This document shows, one piece after another, positions 43,554 to 52,259 of a DNA stretch of 64,000 bases (position 1 is the first letter of the stretch; each line of letters begins with the position of its first letter). A model generated the notes under the pieces. It was not told the origin of the DNA. It saw only the letters and a program-made list of their open reading frames with translations, and searched no databases. Both the position numbers and the translations under genes were made by a program. This DNA is from Rhizobiales bacterium 64-17 (GTDB taxonomy: Bacteria; Pseudomonadota; Alphaproteobacteria; Rhizobiales; Xanthobacteraceae): contig MKWA01000008.1 in the NCBI GenBank assembly GCA_001899285.1, positions 1 to 64,000 of the forward strand. The letters run 5' to 3'.

Positions 43554-44924
43554 TTAAGCCGCGGCGCGGGGCTCCGTGCCGTTCGGCGGCGGGATCGGCG
43601 CGCCATCGGCCGCGTATTCGTTGAGCTTGTTGCGCAGCGTCCGGATCGAGATGCCGAGGATGTTCGACGCGTGGGTCCGGTTGCCGAGGCAATGCTTGAG
43701 CGTTTCGAGGATCAGGTCGCGCTCCACCTCGGCGACCGTGCGCCCGACCAGCCCACGCGTGACCTGCTCGGCCGCCTGCGCCGCGTGCGCGACGGCCGGC
43801 TGCACCGCGCCGCGTTCCAGCGGCAGGCCGTCCGGCGTCAGGATGCCGTCAACGCCGATCTCGGCGCCGTGCGACAGCAACACCGCGCGATGCAGCGTGT
43901 TTTCCAGCTCGCGGACATTGCCCGGCCAGCGGCTGGTGACGAGCGCGTGGCGCGCCTCCTGTGACAGCGGCCGCACCGGCAGGCCGTTGGCATCCGCGTA
44001 TTTCTTGATGAAGTGCAAAGCGAGTTCGGCGATGTCGGCCGGACGGTCGCGCAGCGGCGGCAGCTTGAGGTTGACGACGTTGAGGCGGAACAGCAGGTCT
44101 TCCCGGAACGTTCCGGCGCGCACCGCTTCCGACAGGTTGCGGTTCGACGTGGCGATGATGCGGATATCGACCGGCACCGGCCGCGTGCCGCCAACGCGGT
44201 CGATCACACGCTCCTGGATGGCGCGCAGGAGCTTCGCCTGCAGCCGCACATCCATCTCGGAGATTTCGTCAAGCAGCAGCGTGCCGCCGTTGGCTTCCTC
44301 GAACTTGCCGATGCGGCGCGCCAGCGCGCCGGTGAACGCGCCCTTCTCATGGCCGAACAATTCGGATTCGAGCAGGTTCTCGGGAATCGCGGCGCAGTTG
44401 ACCGAGATGAATGCCTTCTTCGCGCGGCTCGAGCGCGAATGCACGTAGCGCGCCAGCACTTCCTTGCCGGTGCCGCTTTCCCCGGTGATCAACACCGACG
44501 CCTCGGAGGTCGCGATCTGCTGCGCGAGCTTCATCACCTGCGCCATCGCGTCGTCGCGCCAGACCAGTTCGCGGTGATCGTTGGTGACGGCGGCGAGCAC
44601 GGCGGCGATCAATTCCGGATCGGGCGGGAGCGGGATGTACTCCTTCGCGCCGGCATGGATCGCCGCGACCGCGGCGCGGGCGTCGTTGGAGATGCCGCAG
44701 GCGACGATCGGCACATGGATGCGCTCGGCTTCGAGCCGCTTCACCAGATCGGCGACATTGAGCGCCACATCGACCATCAGCAGGTCGGCGCCGCGGCCGG
44801 CGCGCAGCACGGCGAGCGCCTGGTCGATGGTTTCGGCATGGGTGACGGTGGCGCCGCGGTCCATCGCGATCTTGGTCGCGGTGGAGAGCTGTCCCTTCAG
44901 CGTTCCGACAATCAGCAGGCGCAT
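43554..44924 (-). CDS. flbD: Sigma-54-dependent flagellar regulator FlbD
   Basis: This is a 456-residue activator. The N-terminal receiver is atypical: the usual acidic pair is replaced (LIVGTLKG), the acceptor-like D52 is kept (LLMVDVAL) and the switch Lys is lost (EYIPLPP), as in Caulobacter FlbD, which works without normal phosphorylation. The AAA+ domain has Walker A GESGTGKE (148-155), the sigma-54 contact GAFTGA (195-200) and Walker B GGTLLLDEIS. The C-terminal Fis-type helix-turn-helix is GNRTHASNILGISIRTLRNK. It ends the fliF-G-H-N operon and should switch on late flagellar genes. Confidence 0.94.
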   Translation of the reverse strand: MRLLIVGTLKGQLSTATKIAMDRGATVTHAETIDQALAVLRAGRGADLLMVDVALNVADLVKRLEAERIHVPIVACGISNDARAAVAAIHAGAKEYIPLPPDPELIAAVLAAVTNDHRELVWRDDAMAQVMKLAQQIATSEASVLITGESGTGKEVLARYVHSRSSRAKKAFISVNCAAIPENLLESELFGHEKGAFTGALARRIGKFEEANGGTLLLDEISEMDVRLQAKLLRAIQERVIDRVGGTRPVPVDIRIIATSNRNLSEAVRAGTFREDLLFRLNVVNLKLPPLRDRPADIAELALHFIKKYADANGLPVRPLSQEARHALVTSRWPGNVRELENTLHRAVLLSHGAEIGVDGILTPDGLPLERGAVQPAVAHAAQAAEQVTRGLVGRTVAEVERDLILETLKHCLGNRTHASNILGISIRTLRNKLNEYAADGAPIPPPNGTEPRAAA

Positions 44925-44931
44925 GGCAACC

Positions 44932-45294
44932 TCAATTCCGGTCGTTCTTGATGATTTCCGTCATGGTCACGCCGAGTTTTTCCTCGACGAGCACGACTTC
45001 GCCGCGTGCCACCAGACGGTTGTTGACGTAGATGTCGATCGCCTCACCGACCTTGCGGTCGAGCTCCAGCACCGCACCGGGTCCGAGCTTGAGCAGCGCG
45101 CCGACATCCATGCGCGCACGGCCGAGCACCGCGGAGACCTGCACCGGCACGTCGAACACCGCTTCGAGGTCGGCGGCGCCACGATGCACGCTGTCGCCAT
45201 CGGTCGGCGCGATTGAGCCGGCATCGTCGATATTCTGCATCGCCGTACCGTTCTCGAGGTCGGGAAGGGGAACCGGGTGATCGTTGTCAGTCAT
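44932..45294 (-). CDS. fliN: Flagellar motor switch protein FliN
   Basis: This is a 120-residue C-ring protein. A polar N-terminal 40 residues precede the SpoA domain: LEAVFDVPVQVSAVLGRARM, LLKLGPGAVLELDRKVGEAI, DIYVNNRLVARGEVVLVEEK, LGVTMTEII. It binds FliG/FliM/FliH and sets rotation direction with phospho-CheY. Located 7 bp upstream of flbD and 18 bp after fliH in the fliF operon. Confidence 0.95.
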   Translation of the reverse strand: MTDNDHPVPLPDLENGTAMQNIDDAGSIAPTDGDSVHRGAADLEAVFDVPVQVSAVLGRARMDVGALLKLGPGAVLELDRKVGEAIDIYVNNRLVARGEVVLVEEKLGVTMTEIIKNDRN

Positions 45295-45312
45295 TTATTG
45301 TTGCCTCCCGGC

Positions 45313-45945
45313 TTAATGGCCGTTTTCGGGGTGAGCGTGGCGCGCGCCGACATAGCGCGCGACCGCGTCACTGATGATGGTTGCGGCGTGCTGGCGGTCG
45401 CGGCCAATGCCGCCGTCCGCCCATTCGATCCTGCAATCGCCCGGCGCGATCTCCGGCTCGGCCAGGACCACCAGGCGGCCTTCGAATCCGCGCGCGCGGG
45501 CGATCTCGTCGAGTTGCTGCTTGGCGGTTTCATAGACCGCGTCGTTGACGCGGACCACCACATGCGGTTTCGAGACAAGATGCTGGAAGCAATCGGTCGC
45601 CAGCGCGGCGATTTCCGCGAACGGCTCGCGTGCGATCAGGTCCGGGGCGAGCTTGCCGCCGATAGCGACCGCGACATCGATCGCTTCGTGCTCCAGCCGC
45701 ATTTCGAGGGTCTGCAGATTGCGGCCGAGCTGCTCGATGCCGGCGCCGATCGCGCCGAGCGCCGCGGCGATTAGTTGTTGCGCATGTGCCTCGATGCGCG
45801 CCTCGGCTGCGGCGACGCCACGCTGATAGGCGGCCGCCTCGCGCTCCGCACAACGCGCTTCATGCTCGCCGAGGCTCATCGCCGGCCGTTTGTCGGCCGC
45901 CGGGGCGAAGTCGGTGTCGAACAGGAATTTTGCCTGCGCTGCCAT
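45313..45945 (-). CDS. fliH: Flagellar assembly protein FliH
   Basis: This is a 210-residue regulator of the export ATPase. The N-terminal part is variable, the middle is helical (RGVAAAEARIEAHAQQLIAA), and the C-terminal domain HEAIDVAVAIGGKLAPDLIA with FEGRLVVLAEPEIAPGDCRI and the IEWADGG signature are FliH features. It links FliI to the C-ring through FliN, the next gene. Starts 1 bp after fliG. fliI itself is 8 kb away on the other strand. Confidence 0.9.
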   Translation of the reverse strand: MAAQAKFLFDTDFAPAADKRPAMSLGEHEARCAEREAAAYQRGVAAAEARIEAHAQQLIAAALGAIGAGIEQLGRNLQTLEMRLEHEAIDVAVAIGGKLAPDLIAREPFAEIAALATDCFQHLVSKPHVVVRVNDAVYETAKQQLDEIARARGFEGRLVVLAEPEIAPGDCRIEWADGGIGRDRQHAATIISDAVARYVGARHAHPENGH

Positions 45946-45946
45946 C

Positions 45947-47047
45947 TCAGTACACCAACTCGTCTTCGCCGTTATTCTTGGCGATCATGATTTCGCCCTT
46001 GGCGGCGAGATCCTTGGCGGCGTTGACCAGCAGGCTTTGAGATTCGTCGACGTCGCGCAGCCGTACCGGTCCGAGCGCCTGCATGTCGTCGACCAGCATC
46101 TTCGCGGCGCGGCTCGACATGTTGGACAGGAAGAACTGGCGGACCGCCTCGTTGGCGCCCTTGAGCGCGATGCCGAGCTTGTCCTTGTCGATGTGGCGCA
46201 TCAGCGTCTGCGCCGAAGCATTGTCGAGTTTGATTAGGTCGTCGAACGTGAACATCAGCGCCTTGATGCGCTCGGCCGCCTCGCGGTTGTCGTCTTCCAG
46301 CGCGGTCAGGAAGCGCGTCTCGGTCTGCCGGTCGAAATTGTTGAAGATTTCCGCCATCACCTCGTGCGCGTCACGGCGCCGGGTTTGCGACAGGTTCGAC
46401 ATGAATTCGGTGCGTAGCGTCTGCTCGACGCGCTCGATGACTTCCTTCTGCACCGACTCCATGCGCAGCATGCGGTTGACGACGTCAAGCGCAAGGTCTT
46501 CCGGCAGGATCGCCAGCACGCGCGCGGCATGTTCCGAGCGCAACTTGGACAGGACCACGGCGACGGTCTGCGGGTATTCGTTCTTGAGATAGTTCGCCAG
46601 CACTTCTTCCTGAACGTTGGCGAGCTTTTCCCACATATTGCGGCCGGCGGGGCCGCGGATTTCTTCCATGATGCCGCCGACGCGGTCGGCCGGAAGATAT
46701 TGTTTCAACAGCCGCTCGGTCGCGTCGTAGTTGCCCATCAGCGCGCCGGACGCCGACATCTGCGAGACGAATTCCAGTAGTAGCTGCTCGACCACGGCGG
46801 CATCGATGGTGCCGAGCGTCGACATGACGATGGAAATCTCGCGCAGTTCGTCGTCGTCGAGCTGGCTGAAGATCTTTGAGCCGTATTGCTCGCCGAGCGC
46901 GAGCATCAACACGGCGGCGCGCTCCGGGCCGGTCAGGCGGCGATGTTCGACGGCGATCTGCTGGCGGCCGGCGAGCTGCGCGATCAGTTGCGGCACGTCT
47001 TCGCGAGAAGACCGCTCGCGCCTGTCGGTGTTGTAGGCGGACGGCAT
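45947..47047 (-). CDS. fliG: Flagellar motor switch protein FliG
   Basis: This is a 366-residue rotor protein: [20 protein letters not shown] begins the FliF-binding domain, the middle armadillo domain includes [19 protein letters not shown] and [14 protein letters not shown], and the C-terminal torque domain [20 protein letters not shown] carries the charged residues facing the stator. The ATG overlaps the fliF stop (TGATG). Part of fliF-G-H-N-flbD. Confidence 0.96.
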   Translation of the reverse strand: MPSAYNTDRRERSSREDVPQLIAQLAGRQQIAVEHRRLTGPERAAVLMLALGEQYGSKIFSQLDDDELREISIVMSTLGTIDAAVVEQLLLEFVSQMSASGALMGNYDATERLLKQYLPADRVGGIMEEIRGPAGRNMWEKLANVQEEVLANYLKNEYPQTVAVVLSKLRSEHAARVLAILPEDLALDVVNRMLRMESVQKEVIERVEQTLRTEFMSNLSQTRRRDAHEVMAEIFNNFDRQTETRFLTALEDDNREAAERIKALMFTFDDLIKLDNASAQTLMRHIDKDKLGIALKGANEAVRQFFLSNMSSRAAKMLVDDMQALGPVRLRDVDESQSLLVNAAKDLAAKGEIMIAKNNGEDELVY

Positions 47048-48759
47048 CAGGCAGCGTCCTCATGCAACCAGTTACGGATGATCGAGATCGCTTCTTGCGG
47101 GTTCTTGTTGGCGAGCTCGCCGACCTTCTGCACGGATTGCGCGTGCACCTGTCCCTGGACCTGCGCGACGTCGATCATGTTCGAGGTGCGGTTCGAGATC
47201 GCCACGGATTCGTCGCTACCGACGATGGCGACGTTGGGTCCGCCGCTGGTGGAAATGCTGCCGCCACCGGAGCCGCCGCTGGTCGTCGTTGTGCCGCCGG
47301 CATCGCCTGCGGCGCCCGCGATCATCACGGTCCCGGGCAATGTCGCCTGGCGAGGCGCGGGCAACGCCTTGACGTCGGTGCCGAACGCCTTGCGCATCAG
47401 CGGCCGCACCACCATGAACATCACCACGAGGCCGAGCAGCATCATCACGCTCATCTCGATGGCGCGCATGATGTCGTCCTTGGTGAACTGCAGCAGCGAC
47501 ATGACGCCCGAGCTTTCGCCACCGCCGACGGCGGCCGGTTGCTCGGCGAAGCGGAGATTGACGACCTCCACCTGGTCGCCGCGCTTCTGGTCGAAGCCGA
47601 TCGCGGAGCGCACCAGCGCGGCGATCCGGTCGATCTCCTCCTTGGAGCGCGGCTGATAGACGATCTCGCCCTTGTCGTTCTTGGTATAGGTGCCGTCGAC
47701 CAGCACTGCCGCCGAGATGCGGTTGATGCGCCCGGCCTCTGTCACTTCCGTCTTCGTGGTGCGCGAGATTTCGTAGTTGACGATTTCCTCGGTCTTCTTG
47801 GCCTGATCGCCGCGTGACGACGCAGCGTCGGCCTTCTGGCCATTCGGCAGTTCGTTGCCGACCGAGACCTGGCCTTCCTTGTCCGCCGACTGCGATTGCT
47901 CTTCACGAGTCTGGCTGGAGCGCACGACCCGGCCTTCGGGATCGAAACGGTCCGAGGTCTGGGTGATGCGGTTGAAGTCGAACTCGGCGTTGAGTTGGAC
48001 GCGGGCACGGCCCGGACCGACCACCGAGGTGACAATCTGATCGACCTGCTCGCGCAGCCGGCGCTCGTAGTTGATCTTGCGCTCGTCCGCGGCGGCGCCC
48101 ATGCCGCCATCCTGCATCGAGCCATCGGCGAGCAGCCGGCCGGCCTCGTCGACGATGGAGATGCGCTCGGGCTTGAGCCCGTTCACCGCTGAGGCGATGA
48201 GATGGCGGATCGCGCGGACCTGCGAGGTCTCGAGCTTGCCGCGGCTGGTGATGACGATCGAGGCCGACGGCTCCGCCTTGTCACGCGAGAACAGCGGCCG
48301 TTCCGGCATTACCAGATGCACGCGCGCCGCCTGCACCCGGTCGATCGAGCGGATGGTGCGCGCCAGTTCGCCTTCGAGCGCCCGTAAATGATTGATATTC
48401 TGGATGAAGCTCGTAGTGCCGAGCGCGTCCGATTTGTCGAAGATTTCGTAGCCGACACCGCCGCCTTTGGGCAGACCGGCTTCGGCGAGCTTCATGCGCA
48501 GGCGGCCGACACGATCCTTCGGCACCATGATGATCGCGCCATCGTTCTTGATTTCGTAGGCGATCGCCTGCCGTTCGAGATCCTTGATGATCGCTGACGA
48601 GTCTTCGACCGTGAGATCGGTGAACAGCGGCACCATCTGCGGCGCCGTGACGCGCATGATGACGAAGCCGAAGAAGCCGATCATCATCGCTGTGACAGCG
48701 GCCATGGCCGCCATTCGCGCTGCGCCGAGGGATTTGAGAAAGTCGAAGAAAGCTTGCAC
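47047..48759 (-). CDS. fliF: Flagellar MS-ring protein FliF
   Basis: This is a 570-residue membrane ring protein with two spans (about 19-38, [17 protein letters not shown], and about 428-449, [17 protein letters not shown]). Between them lie ring-building motifs such as [20 protein letters not shown] and [17 protein letters not shown]; the C-terminal tail binds FliG. I use the GTG at 48759, giving [12 protein letters not shown], the usual FliF opening; the frame is open further up, but that region is the promoter. First gene of the operon; its upstream block matches that of flhA. Confidence 0.94.
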   Translation of the reverse strand: MQAFFDFLKSLGAARMAAMAAVTAMMIGFFGFVIMRVTAPQMVPLFTDLTVEDSSAIIKDLERQAIAYEIKNDGAIIMVPKDRVGRLRMKLAEAGLPKGGGVGYEIFDKSDALGTTSFIQNINHLRALEGELARTIRSIDRVQAARVHLVMPERPLFSRDKAEPSASIVITSRGKLETSQVRAIRHLIASAVNGLKPERISIVDEAGRLLADGSMQDGGMGAAADERKINYERRLREQVDQIVTSVVGPGRARVQLNAEFDFNRITQTSDRFDPEGRVVRSSQTREEQSQSADKEGQVSVGNELPNGQKADAASSRGDQAKKTEEIVNYEISRTTKTEVTEAGRINRISAAVLVDGTYTKNDKGEIVYQPRSKEEIDRIAALVRSAIGFDQKRGDQVEVVNLRFAEQPAAVGGGESSGVMSLLQFTKDDIMRAIEMSVMMLLGLVVMFMVVRPLMRKAFGTDVKALPAPRQATLPGTVMIAGAAGDAGGTTTTSGGSGGGSISTSGGPNVAIVGSDESVAISNRTSNMIDVAQVQGQVHAQSVQKVGELANKNPQEAISIIRNWLHEDAA

Positions 48760-48802
48760 CGATCGGATCCCGTGAGGAATCGGGGCGCGGATGCGCCCGA
48801 CC

Positions 48803-48850
48803 GGCAAATTTTGCCCAGCTTATGGTTAGCGACCGGTTAACGACGTTAAC
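48803..48850 (-). promoter_or_regulatory. fliF upstream element shared with flhA, with CtrA box
   Basis: Plus-strand order: GGCAAATTTTGCCC, a 5-nt spacer, ATGGTTAGCGACCGGTTAA (TTAG-N7-TTAA at 48826-48840), then a second GTTAAC at 48845-48850. It starts 44 bp upstream of the GTG start. It is the twin of 40506-40543. Confidence 0.72.
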
Positions 48851-48874
48851 GGATGCGCGTTTTCAAAACCGCGA

Positions 48875-48899
48875 CACCCGGCGGAATGTCCGCCGGGTG
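48875..48899 (-). terminator. Hairpin terminator after the 111-aa secreted-protein gene
   Basis: CACCCGGCGGA/TCCGCCGGGTG is a perfect 11-bp stem with ATG loop, 48 bp past the stop on the minus strand, followed by a weak TTTT. Confidence 0.6.
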
Positions 48900-48946
48900 C
48901 CGAGACCAGGACCATGCACGCTCATTCCACGTGCTGTGGATGGGTT

Positions 48947-49282
48947 TTATTTTTCTTTCTTCAGGCCGCTGTTCTGGCTCGCGGGCGACTTCGTTTTCTC
49001 CATCGTCTCCATCTTGGAGTCACGGGAGTTCGGAGCCGATTTCATGCCCGAGCCGGTGGTCATCGGCGTCTTCTGCATCTGCTTGGCGCCCATCGCCGGC
49101 GTACCCTTGGTATTGCCGCTCTGACCAGCCGTGCCGGGGTCAGTCGGAGCTGGCGTCGTCGCGCTGATGCCGCCGCCGGACTGATTGGCGGGAGCCGGCG
49201 AACTCTGGGCCGCGGCATAGGACACGGCGCCGGTCGCAAGGGCAGTAGCAATCAGAAGAGTGCGTGCGTGCTTAAAAGACAT
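48947..49282 (-). CDS. Small exported low-complexity protein
   Basis: This is a 111-residue protein with a signal peptide (MSFKHARTLLIATALATGAV, cleavage at YAAAQ). The mature chain is rich in Ser, Thr, Pro, Gly, Met and Lys and has no obvious fold (TPAPTDPGTAGQSGNTKGT; MGAKQMQKTPMTTGSGMKS). GGAG six bases upstream supports ATG 49282. It sits between sciP and fliF but with its own terminators, so it is probably unrelated to flagella. Not recognised. Confidence 0.7.
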   Translation of the reverse strand: MSFKHARTLLIATALATGAVSYAAAQSSPAPANQSGGGISATTPAPTDPGTAGQSGNTKGTPAMGAKQMQKTPMTTGSGMKSAPNSRDSKMETMEKTKSPASQNSGLKKEK

Positions 49283-49449
49283 TTGAATCTCCAGGTTACA
49301 GGAAAAACCAGACCCGCGACCGCGGGTAGGGAACCGCTACACCGCACATTTCTGCTCATGCGGGGACGCAAAGGTAACGTTCTGCGTGCGGCGATCGTTC
49401 CTGTGTCGAAAGATTTTGTTAGGAATTGAAAAGCGGGAACTCAAAACGA

Positions 49450-49475
49450 AAACGCCGGGCGTTGGCCCGGCGTTT
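49450..49475 (-). terminator. Intrinsic terminator of sciP
   Basis: AAACGCCGGGC/GCCCGGCGTTT, 11-bp stem with 4-nt loop, followed on the minus strand by TTTCGTTTTG; 21 bp after the sciP stop. Confidence 0.85.
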
Positions 49476-49496
49476 GGAAACTCGATGCGCCTCAGA

Positions 49497-49772
49497 TCAG
49501 GCGCGATATTGCTGAATGCGGGTGGTGCGCAGCCCGGCGAGACCATGCTGGTCGATCGAGTACTGCCACGACAGGAATTCCTCGACCGTCAGCGTGTAGC
49601 GGCCGCAGGCTTCTTCCAGCGAGAGGAGCCCGCCGCGAACCGCGGCAACGACCTCCGCCTTGCGACGGATTACCCAGCGCTTGGTGCCGGGCGCCGGAAG
49701 ATCGGCGATCGTCAGCGGACTTCCGTCGGGCCCGATGACATACTTGACCCTCGGGCGGTGGGGCTCGGTCAT
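49497..49772 (-). CDS. sciP: CtrA inhibitor SciP (DUF1153)
   Basis: This is a 91-residue DUF1153 helix-turn-helix protein: VKYVIGPDGSPLTIADLP, KRWVIRRKAEVVAAVRGGLL, LEEACGRYTLTVEEFLSWQ and the closing GLRTTRIQQYRA are the highly conserved SciP blocks. In Caulobacter SciP represses CtrA-dependent genes in G1 by binding CtrA and DNA. ATG 49772 (MTEPHRPRVKY) is chosen; the ribosome site is poor (GAGTG). It has its own terminator. Its presence with chpT and ctrA gives three CtrA-pathway members within 27 kb. Confidence 0.94.
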   Translation of the reverse strand: MTEPHRPRVKYVIGPDGSPLTIADLPAPGTKRWVIRRKAEVVAAVRGGLLSLEEACGRYTLTVEEFLSWQYSIDQHGLAGLRTTRIQQYRA

Positions 49773-49828
49773 TGTTACACTCACACACTCGACTGAACGA
49801 AACACACGCTGAACCTAATGGTTGCGGC

Positions 49829-49843
49829 TTAAAATTTGCCTAA
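49829..49843 (-). promoter_or_regulatory. Candidate CtrA box upstream of sciP
   Basis: TTAA-N7-CTAA on the plus strand (TTAG-N7-TTAA on the coding strand), 57 bp before the sciP ATG. Caulobacter sciP is itself a CtrA target. Confidence 0.45.
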
Positions 49844-49952
49844 GCGTGGCGTGCAACAAGGAAAAGATTGCCGCTGATTTTGCTAACCTTTTGTTGACGG
49901 ATAGGCGGCGGCCTCGTCGTCGTTTTCAGCAGAAAAGTGCGATTTTTCAGTG

Positions 49953-50627
49953 TTATCCACGCACCAGCCGCTTCACCTTGTCGAGCGTATAGTTCTGACC
50001 GCCAATCGAAAGCAGCGCTGGATCTTGCGTGAGGTCGACGGAATCAACGACGCCCTGCACTTCGGTCGAGACCGTCACCGGCTGCGCATTGGCGTCCTTC
50101 GCCGTGACCGTCATCGTGTACTGGCCGTCCGGCCATTGCGCGCCGTTGCTGCCGACGCCGTCCCAGACGAAGTCCTGCCGCCCGGTGCTAAGGGAGAATG
50201 TGCCGGTATAGGCCGTCTGGCCGGTGGAGTCCTTGATGGTGACGGTTGCCGAGTTTGGCTTTGCGGAGGTCATCGCCCACGTCGCCTGATTGTTGGCGAG
50301 CGTCGCGGTCGATCCGTCCACAGAAACGGTCTGACCGACATAAGCGAGCGCTGTCGTCGCCTGCGCGCTTTTCTCGATCGAGATCAGCGTCGAGAGCTGA
50401 TCGTTCTGCTTCATCTGCTGCTCGACCTGCGCGAACTGCACGAGCTGTTGCGTGAACTGATTGGTGTCGAGCGGATCGAGCGGGTTCTGGTTCTGCAACT
50501 GTGTCGTCAGCAACTGCAGGAACGTCTGGAAATTGTTGGCGATGGTGGTCTGATCGACGCCGGTGCTGCTGGTGCCGGTGGTGGTGACCGGATTGCTGTT
50601 GGTGACGGGCGTGGCAGTGATGGCCAT
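49953..50627 (-). CDS. flgD: Flagellar hook-capping protein FlgD
   Basis: This is a 224-residue hook-assembly scaffold. The N-terminal export/cap region has IANNFQTFLQLLTTQLQNQN with PLDPLDTNQFTQQLVQFAQV, the signature of FlgD, then the FlgD Ig-like and Tudor-like domains (TLANNQATWAMTSAKPNSAT; GQDFVWDG-type strand as RQDFVWDGVGSNG). AAGGAT supports the start. It follows fliK by 12 bp, so fliK-flgD is one operon, as in other alphaproteobacteria. Confidence 0.94.
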   Translation of the reverse strand: MAITATPVTNSNPVTTTGTSSTGVDQTTIANNFQTFLQLLTTQLQNQNPLDPLDTNQFTQQLVQFAQVEQQMKQNDQLSTLISIEKSAQATTALAYVGQTVSVDGSTATLANNQATWAMTSAKPNSATVTIKDSTGQTAYTGTFSLSTGRQDFVWDGVGSNGAQWPDGQYTMTVTAKDANAQPVTVSTEVQGVVDSVDLTQDPALLSIGGQNYTLDKVKRLVRG

Positions 50628-50639
50628 GGCGGAATCCTT

Positions 50640-52040
50640 TTAGACCCGAATGTCGATGCCGCCGCGCGCTGCGGCGAGGCTTGAATAGCTGCGGGCCGCG
50701 ACATCGGTCGCGGCGGTGTCGTCGGTGACCAGAATCTGCGCCGTCGCGGCGCTGCCGGATGACTGGTCGTCGCGCTGCTGCGACATCTGCTGCTGCAGCG
50801 AGAACTGCAACCCGTTGCCGGAGGTCTTGAGGCCGGCATCCTGCAGCGCGCGTTCGAGCTGCGGCGCGTCGCGGCGCAGCAAATCAAGCGTCTCTGCCTT
50901 TTCGACGATCAGGCGCGACGTCACCTGGCCGTGCTTGTCGATATCGAGCCGCACATCGATCTTGCCGAGTTCGGGCGGATCGAGACGGATTTCAAACCGG
51001 TTCTTGCCGGTGCCGGCGCGCGCGGCGATTTCCACGGCGACGGCATTGAGCGGAATGGGCTGCGTGGTGGCGGCGGTGTTCGCCGCATGCGCCGGGCCGG
51101 CCGGTGCCGTCGCGTTCGCCGTTTGCGCGGTATGAAGCGGCGGAGATGCCGGCGTTGCGTCGGTTTTGATCGCAGCCGGATCGTTCGCCGCGGCATCGGC
51201 GGTGCGATGCGTGGAAGCGGGATGGTCGTCGGGCGTCGCGGCAGCGGGGGCATGAGCCGCTGGCTTCGCCTCGGCGGTGTCTGCAGGTTTGCCTGATGCC
51301 GCGGCCGGCGCTGTTGCCGGTTTGCCGGCATCCGCATCGGCGCTGGCGTCGGTGACCGCAGGGTCGGTGGCCGCCGGGGTCTGCTGGGTCTTGCCAGCTT
51401 CGCCGGTCGCCTGCTGCGGCTTGAGGATCGGCGCTGCAATCTGACCGGCTGCCGGGCTTGCCGCGAGCACGGTGTCGGCGGTCGCGGGATCGGCGACCGA
51501 GACGATGCCGGCCGGTGCCGCCGGAATGGCCGCTACGATGGTGGGGACGACAACAGCGGCTGTTGCAACTGCTGGATCGGTCTTGGCGTCCGTGGGCGTG
51601 CCATCGGTTGTGGTGGCCGCGTCGGCTGCCGCTTGTTCGGCGGCGCCATCGATTGCCGTTTTCGCATCCGATGCGGCATCGGTCTTGGCATCCGGCGTGT
51701 TGCCGGCGCTTGCATCGGATTTGGCGTCCGGCGCGGACTCGGTTTTCGGGGTGTCGCCGGCTTGATCGGCTGCTGCGGACTTGTCGTCGGCGGGTTTGGT
51801 GTTCCGGTCGCGCGTCGGGGCACTGTCCCGCGCGGGGGCGTCGGTTCGGGAATTGTTGTCACGGGACGGCGGTGCGGCTCGCTGCTCCGAGGCCGCGGAG
51901 TCATCAACCAGCGCGGAAAACACGTCTCCGCCATCGGACGCGCGGCCGGACGTCCGGGGCGTGGATGCGGGGGTGAACGGGGCGACTTTAGTCTCGGACG
52001 CAACGGCGGGCACGGCAACCTCTGGGCGTGATCGGTTCAT
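50640..52040 (-). CDS. fliK: Flagellar hook-length control protein FliK
   Basis: This is a 466-residue secreted ruler. About 330 residues are low-complexity Ala/Asp/Thr/Pro repeats (for example KTDAASDAKTAIDGAAEQAA). The globular C-terminal Flg_hook domain is NRFEIRLDPPELGKIDVRLD with KHGQVTSRLIVEKAETLDLL and LERALQDAGLKTSGNGLQFS. ATG 52040 is the only good start; the ribosome site is weak. A sigma-54-like promoter lies just upstream. The identity rests on the C-terminal domain and the flgD neighbour. Confidence 0.9.
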   Translation of the reverse strand: MNRSRPEVAVPAVASETKVAPFTPASTPRTSGRASDGGDVFSALVDDSAASEQRAAPPSRDNNSRTDAPARDSAPTRDRNTKPADDKSAAADQAGDTPKTESAPDAKSDASAGNTPDAKTDAASDAKTAIDGAAEQAAADAATTTDGTPTDAKTDPAVATAAVVVPTIVAAIPAAPAGIVSVADPATADTVLAASPAAGQIAAPILKPQQATGEAGKTQQTPAATDPAVTDASADADAGKPATAPAAASGKPADTAEAKPAAHAPAAATPDDHPASTHRTADAAANDPAAIKTDATPASPPLHTAQTANATAPAGPAHAANTAATTQPIPLNAVAVEIAARAGTGKNRFEIRLDPPELGKIDVRLDIDKHGQVTSRLIVEKAETLDLLRRDAPQLERALQDAGLKTSGNGLQFSLQQQMSQQRDDQSSGSAATAQILVTDDTAATDVAARSYSSLAAARGGIDIRV

Positions 52041-52050
52041 CGGTGCTGTA

Positions 52051-52065
52051 GCAAGGGCTGGGCCA
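52051..52065 (-). promoter_or_regulatory. Sigma-54-like -24/-12 element before fliK
   Basis: On the minus strand TGGCCC-N5-TTGC matches TGGCAC-N5-TTGC at all but one base. The spacing puts the transcription start close to the fliK ATG at 52040. FlbD at 43554 is a sigma-54 activator. The rest of the 216-bp fliK-mnmA gap holds GCGGCAA-TTC-TTGCCGC and CGGCCA/TGGCCG hairpins and no gene. Confidence 0.35.
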
Positions 52066-52242
52066 AACACTTTCAAAAATTATCCATATATTTCAATGGT
52101 TTAAATTGGAGCCAAGAACCGCAGGACATTTGCGAAGCGTCAAGGCGGCAATTCTTGCCGCTGGTCATGGTCAAAATGTCTCGGTCGGCCACTGGAATGG
52201 CCGGACCATCCCGCGTTTGCCTTTGCACAGACCGTGCGGCGC

Positions 52243-52259
52243 TATAGATAGAACCCATG
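52243..52259 (+). promoter_or_regulatory. -10 element placing mnmA transcription start at its ATG
   Basis: TATAGA at 52243-52248 lies 8 bp before the ATG (52257-52259), so initiation would fall at or next to the A of the start codon. No Shine-Dalgarno sequence is seen. Confidence 0.4.
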
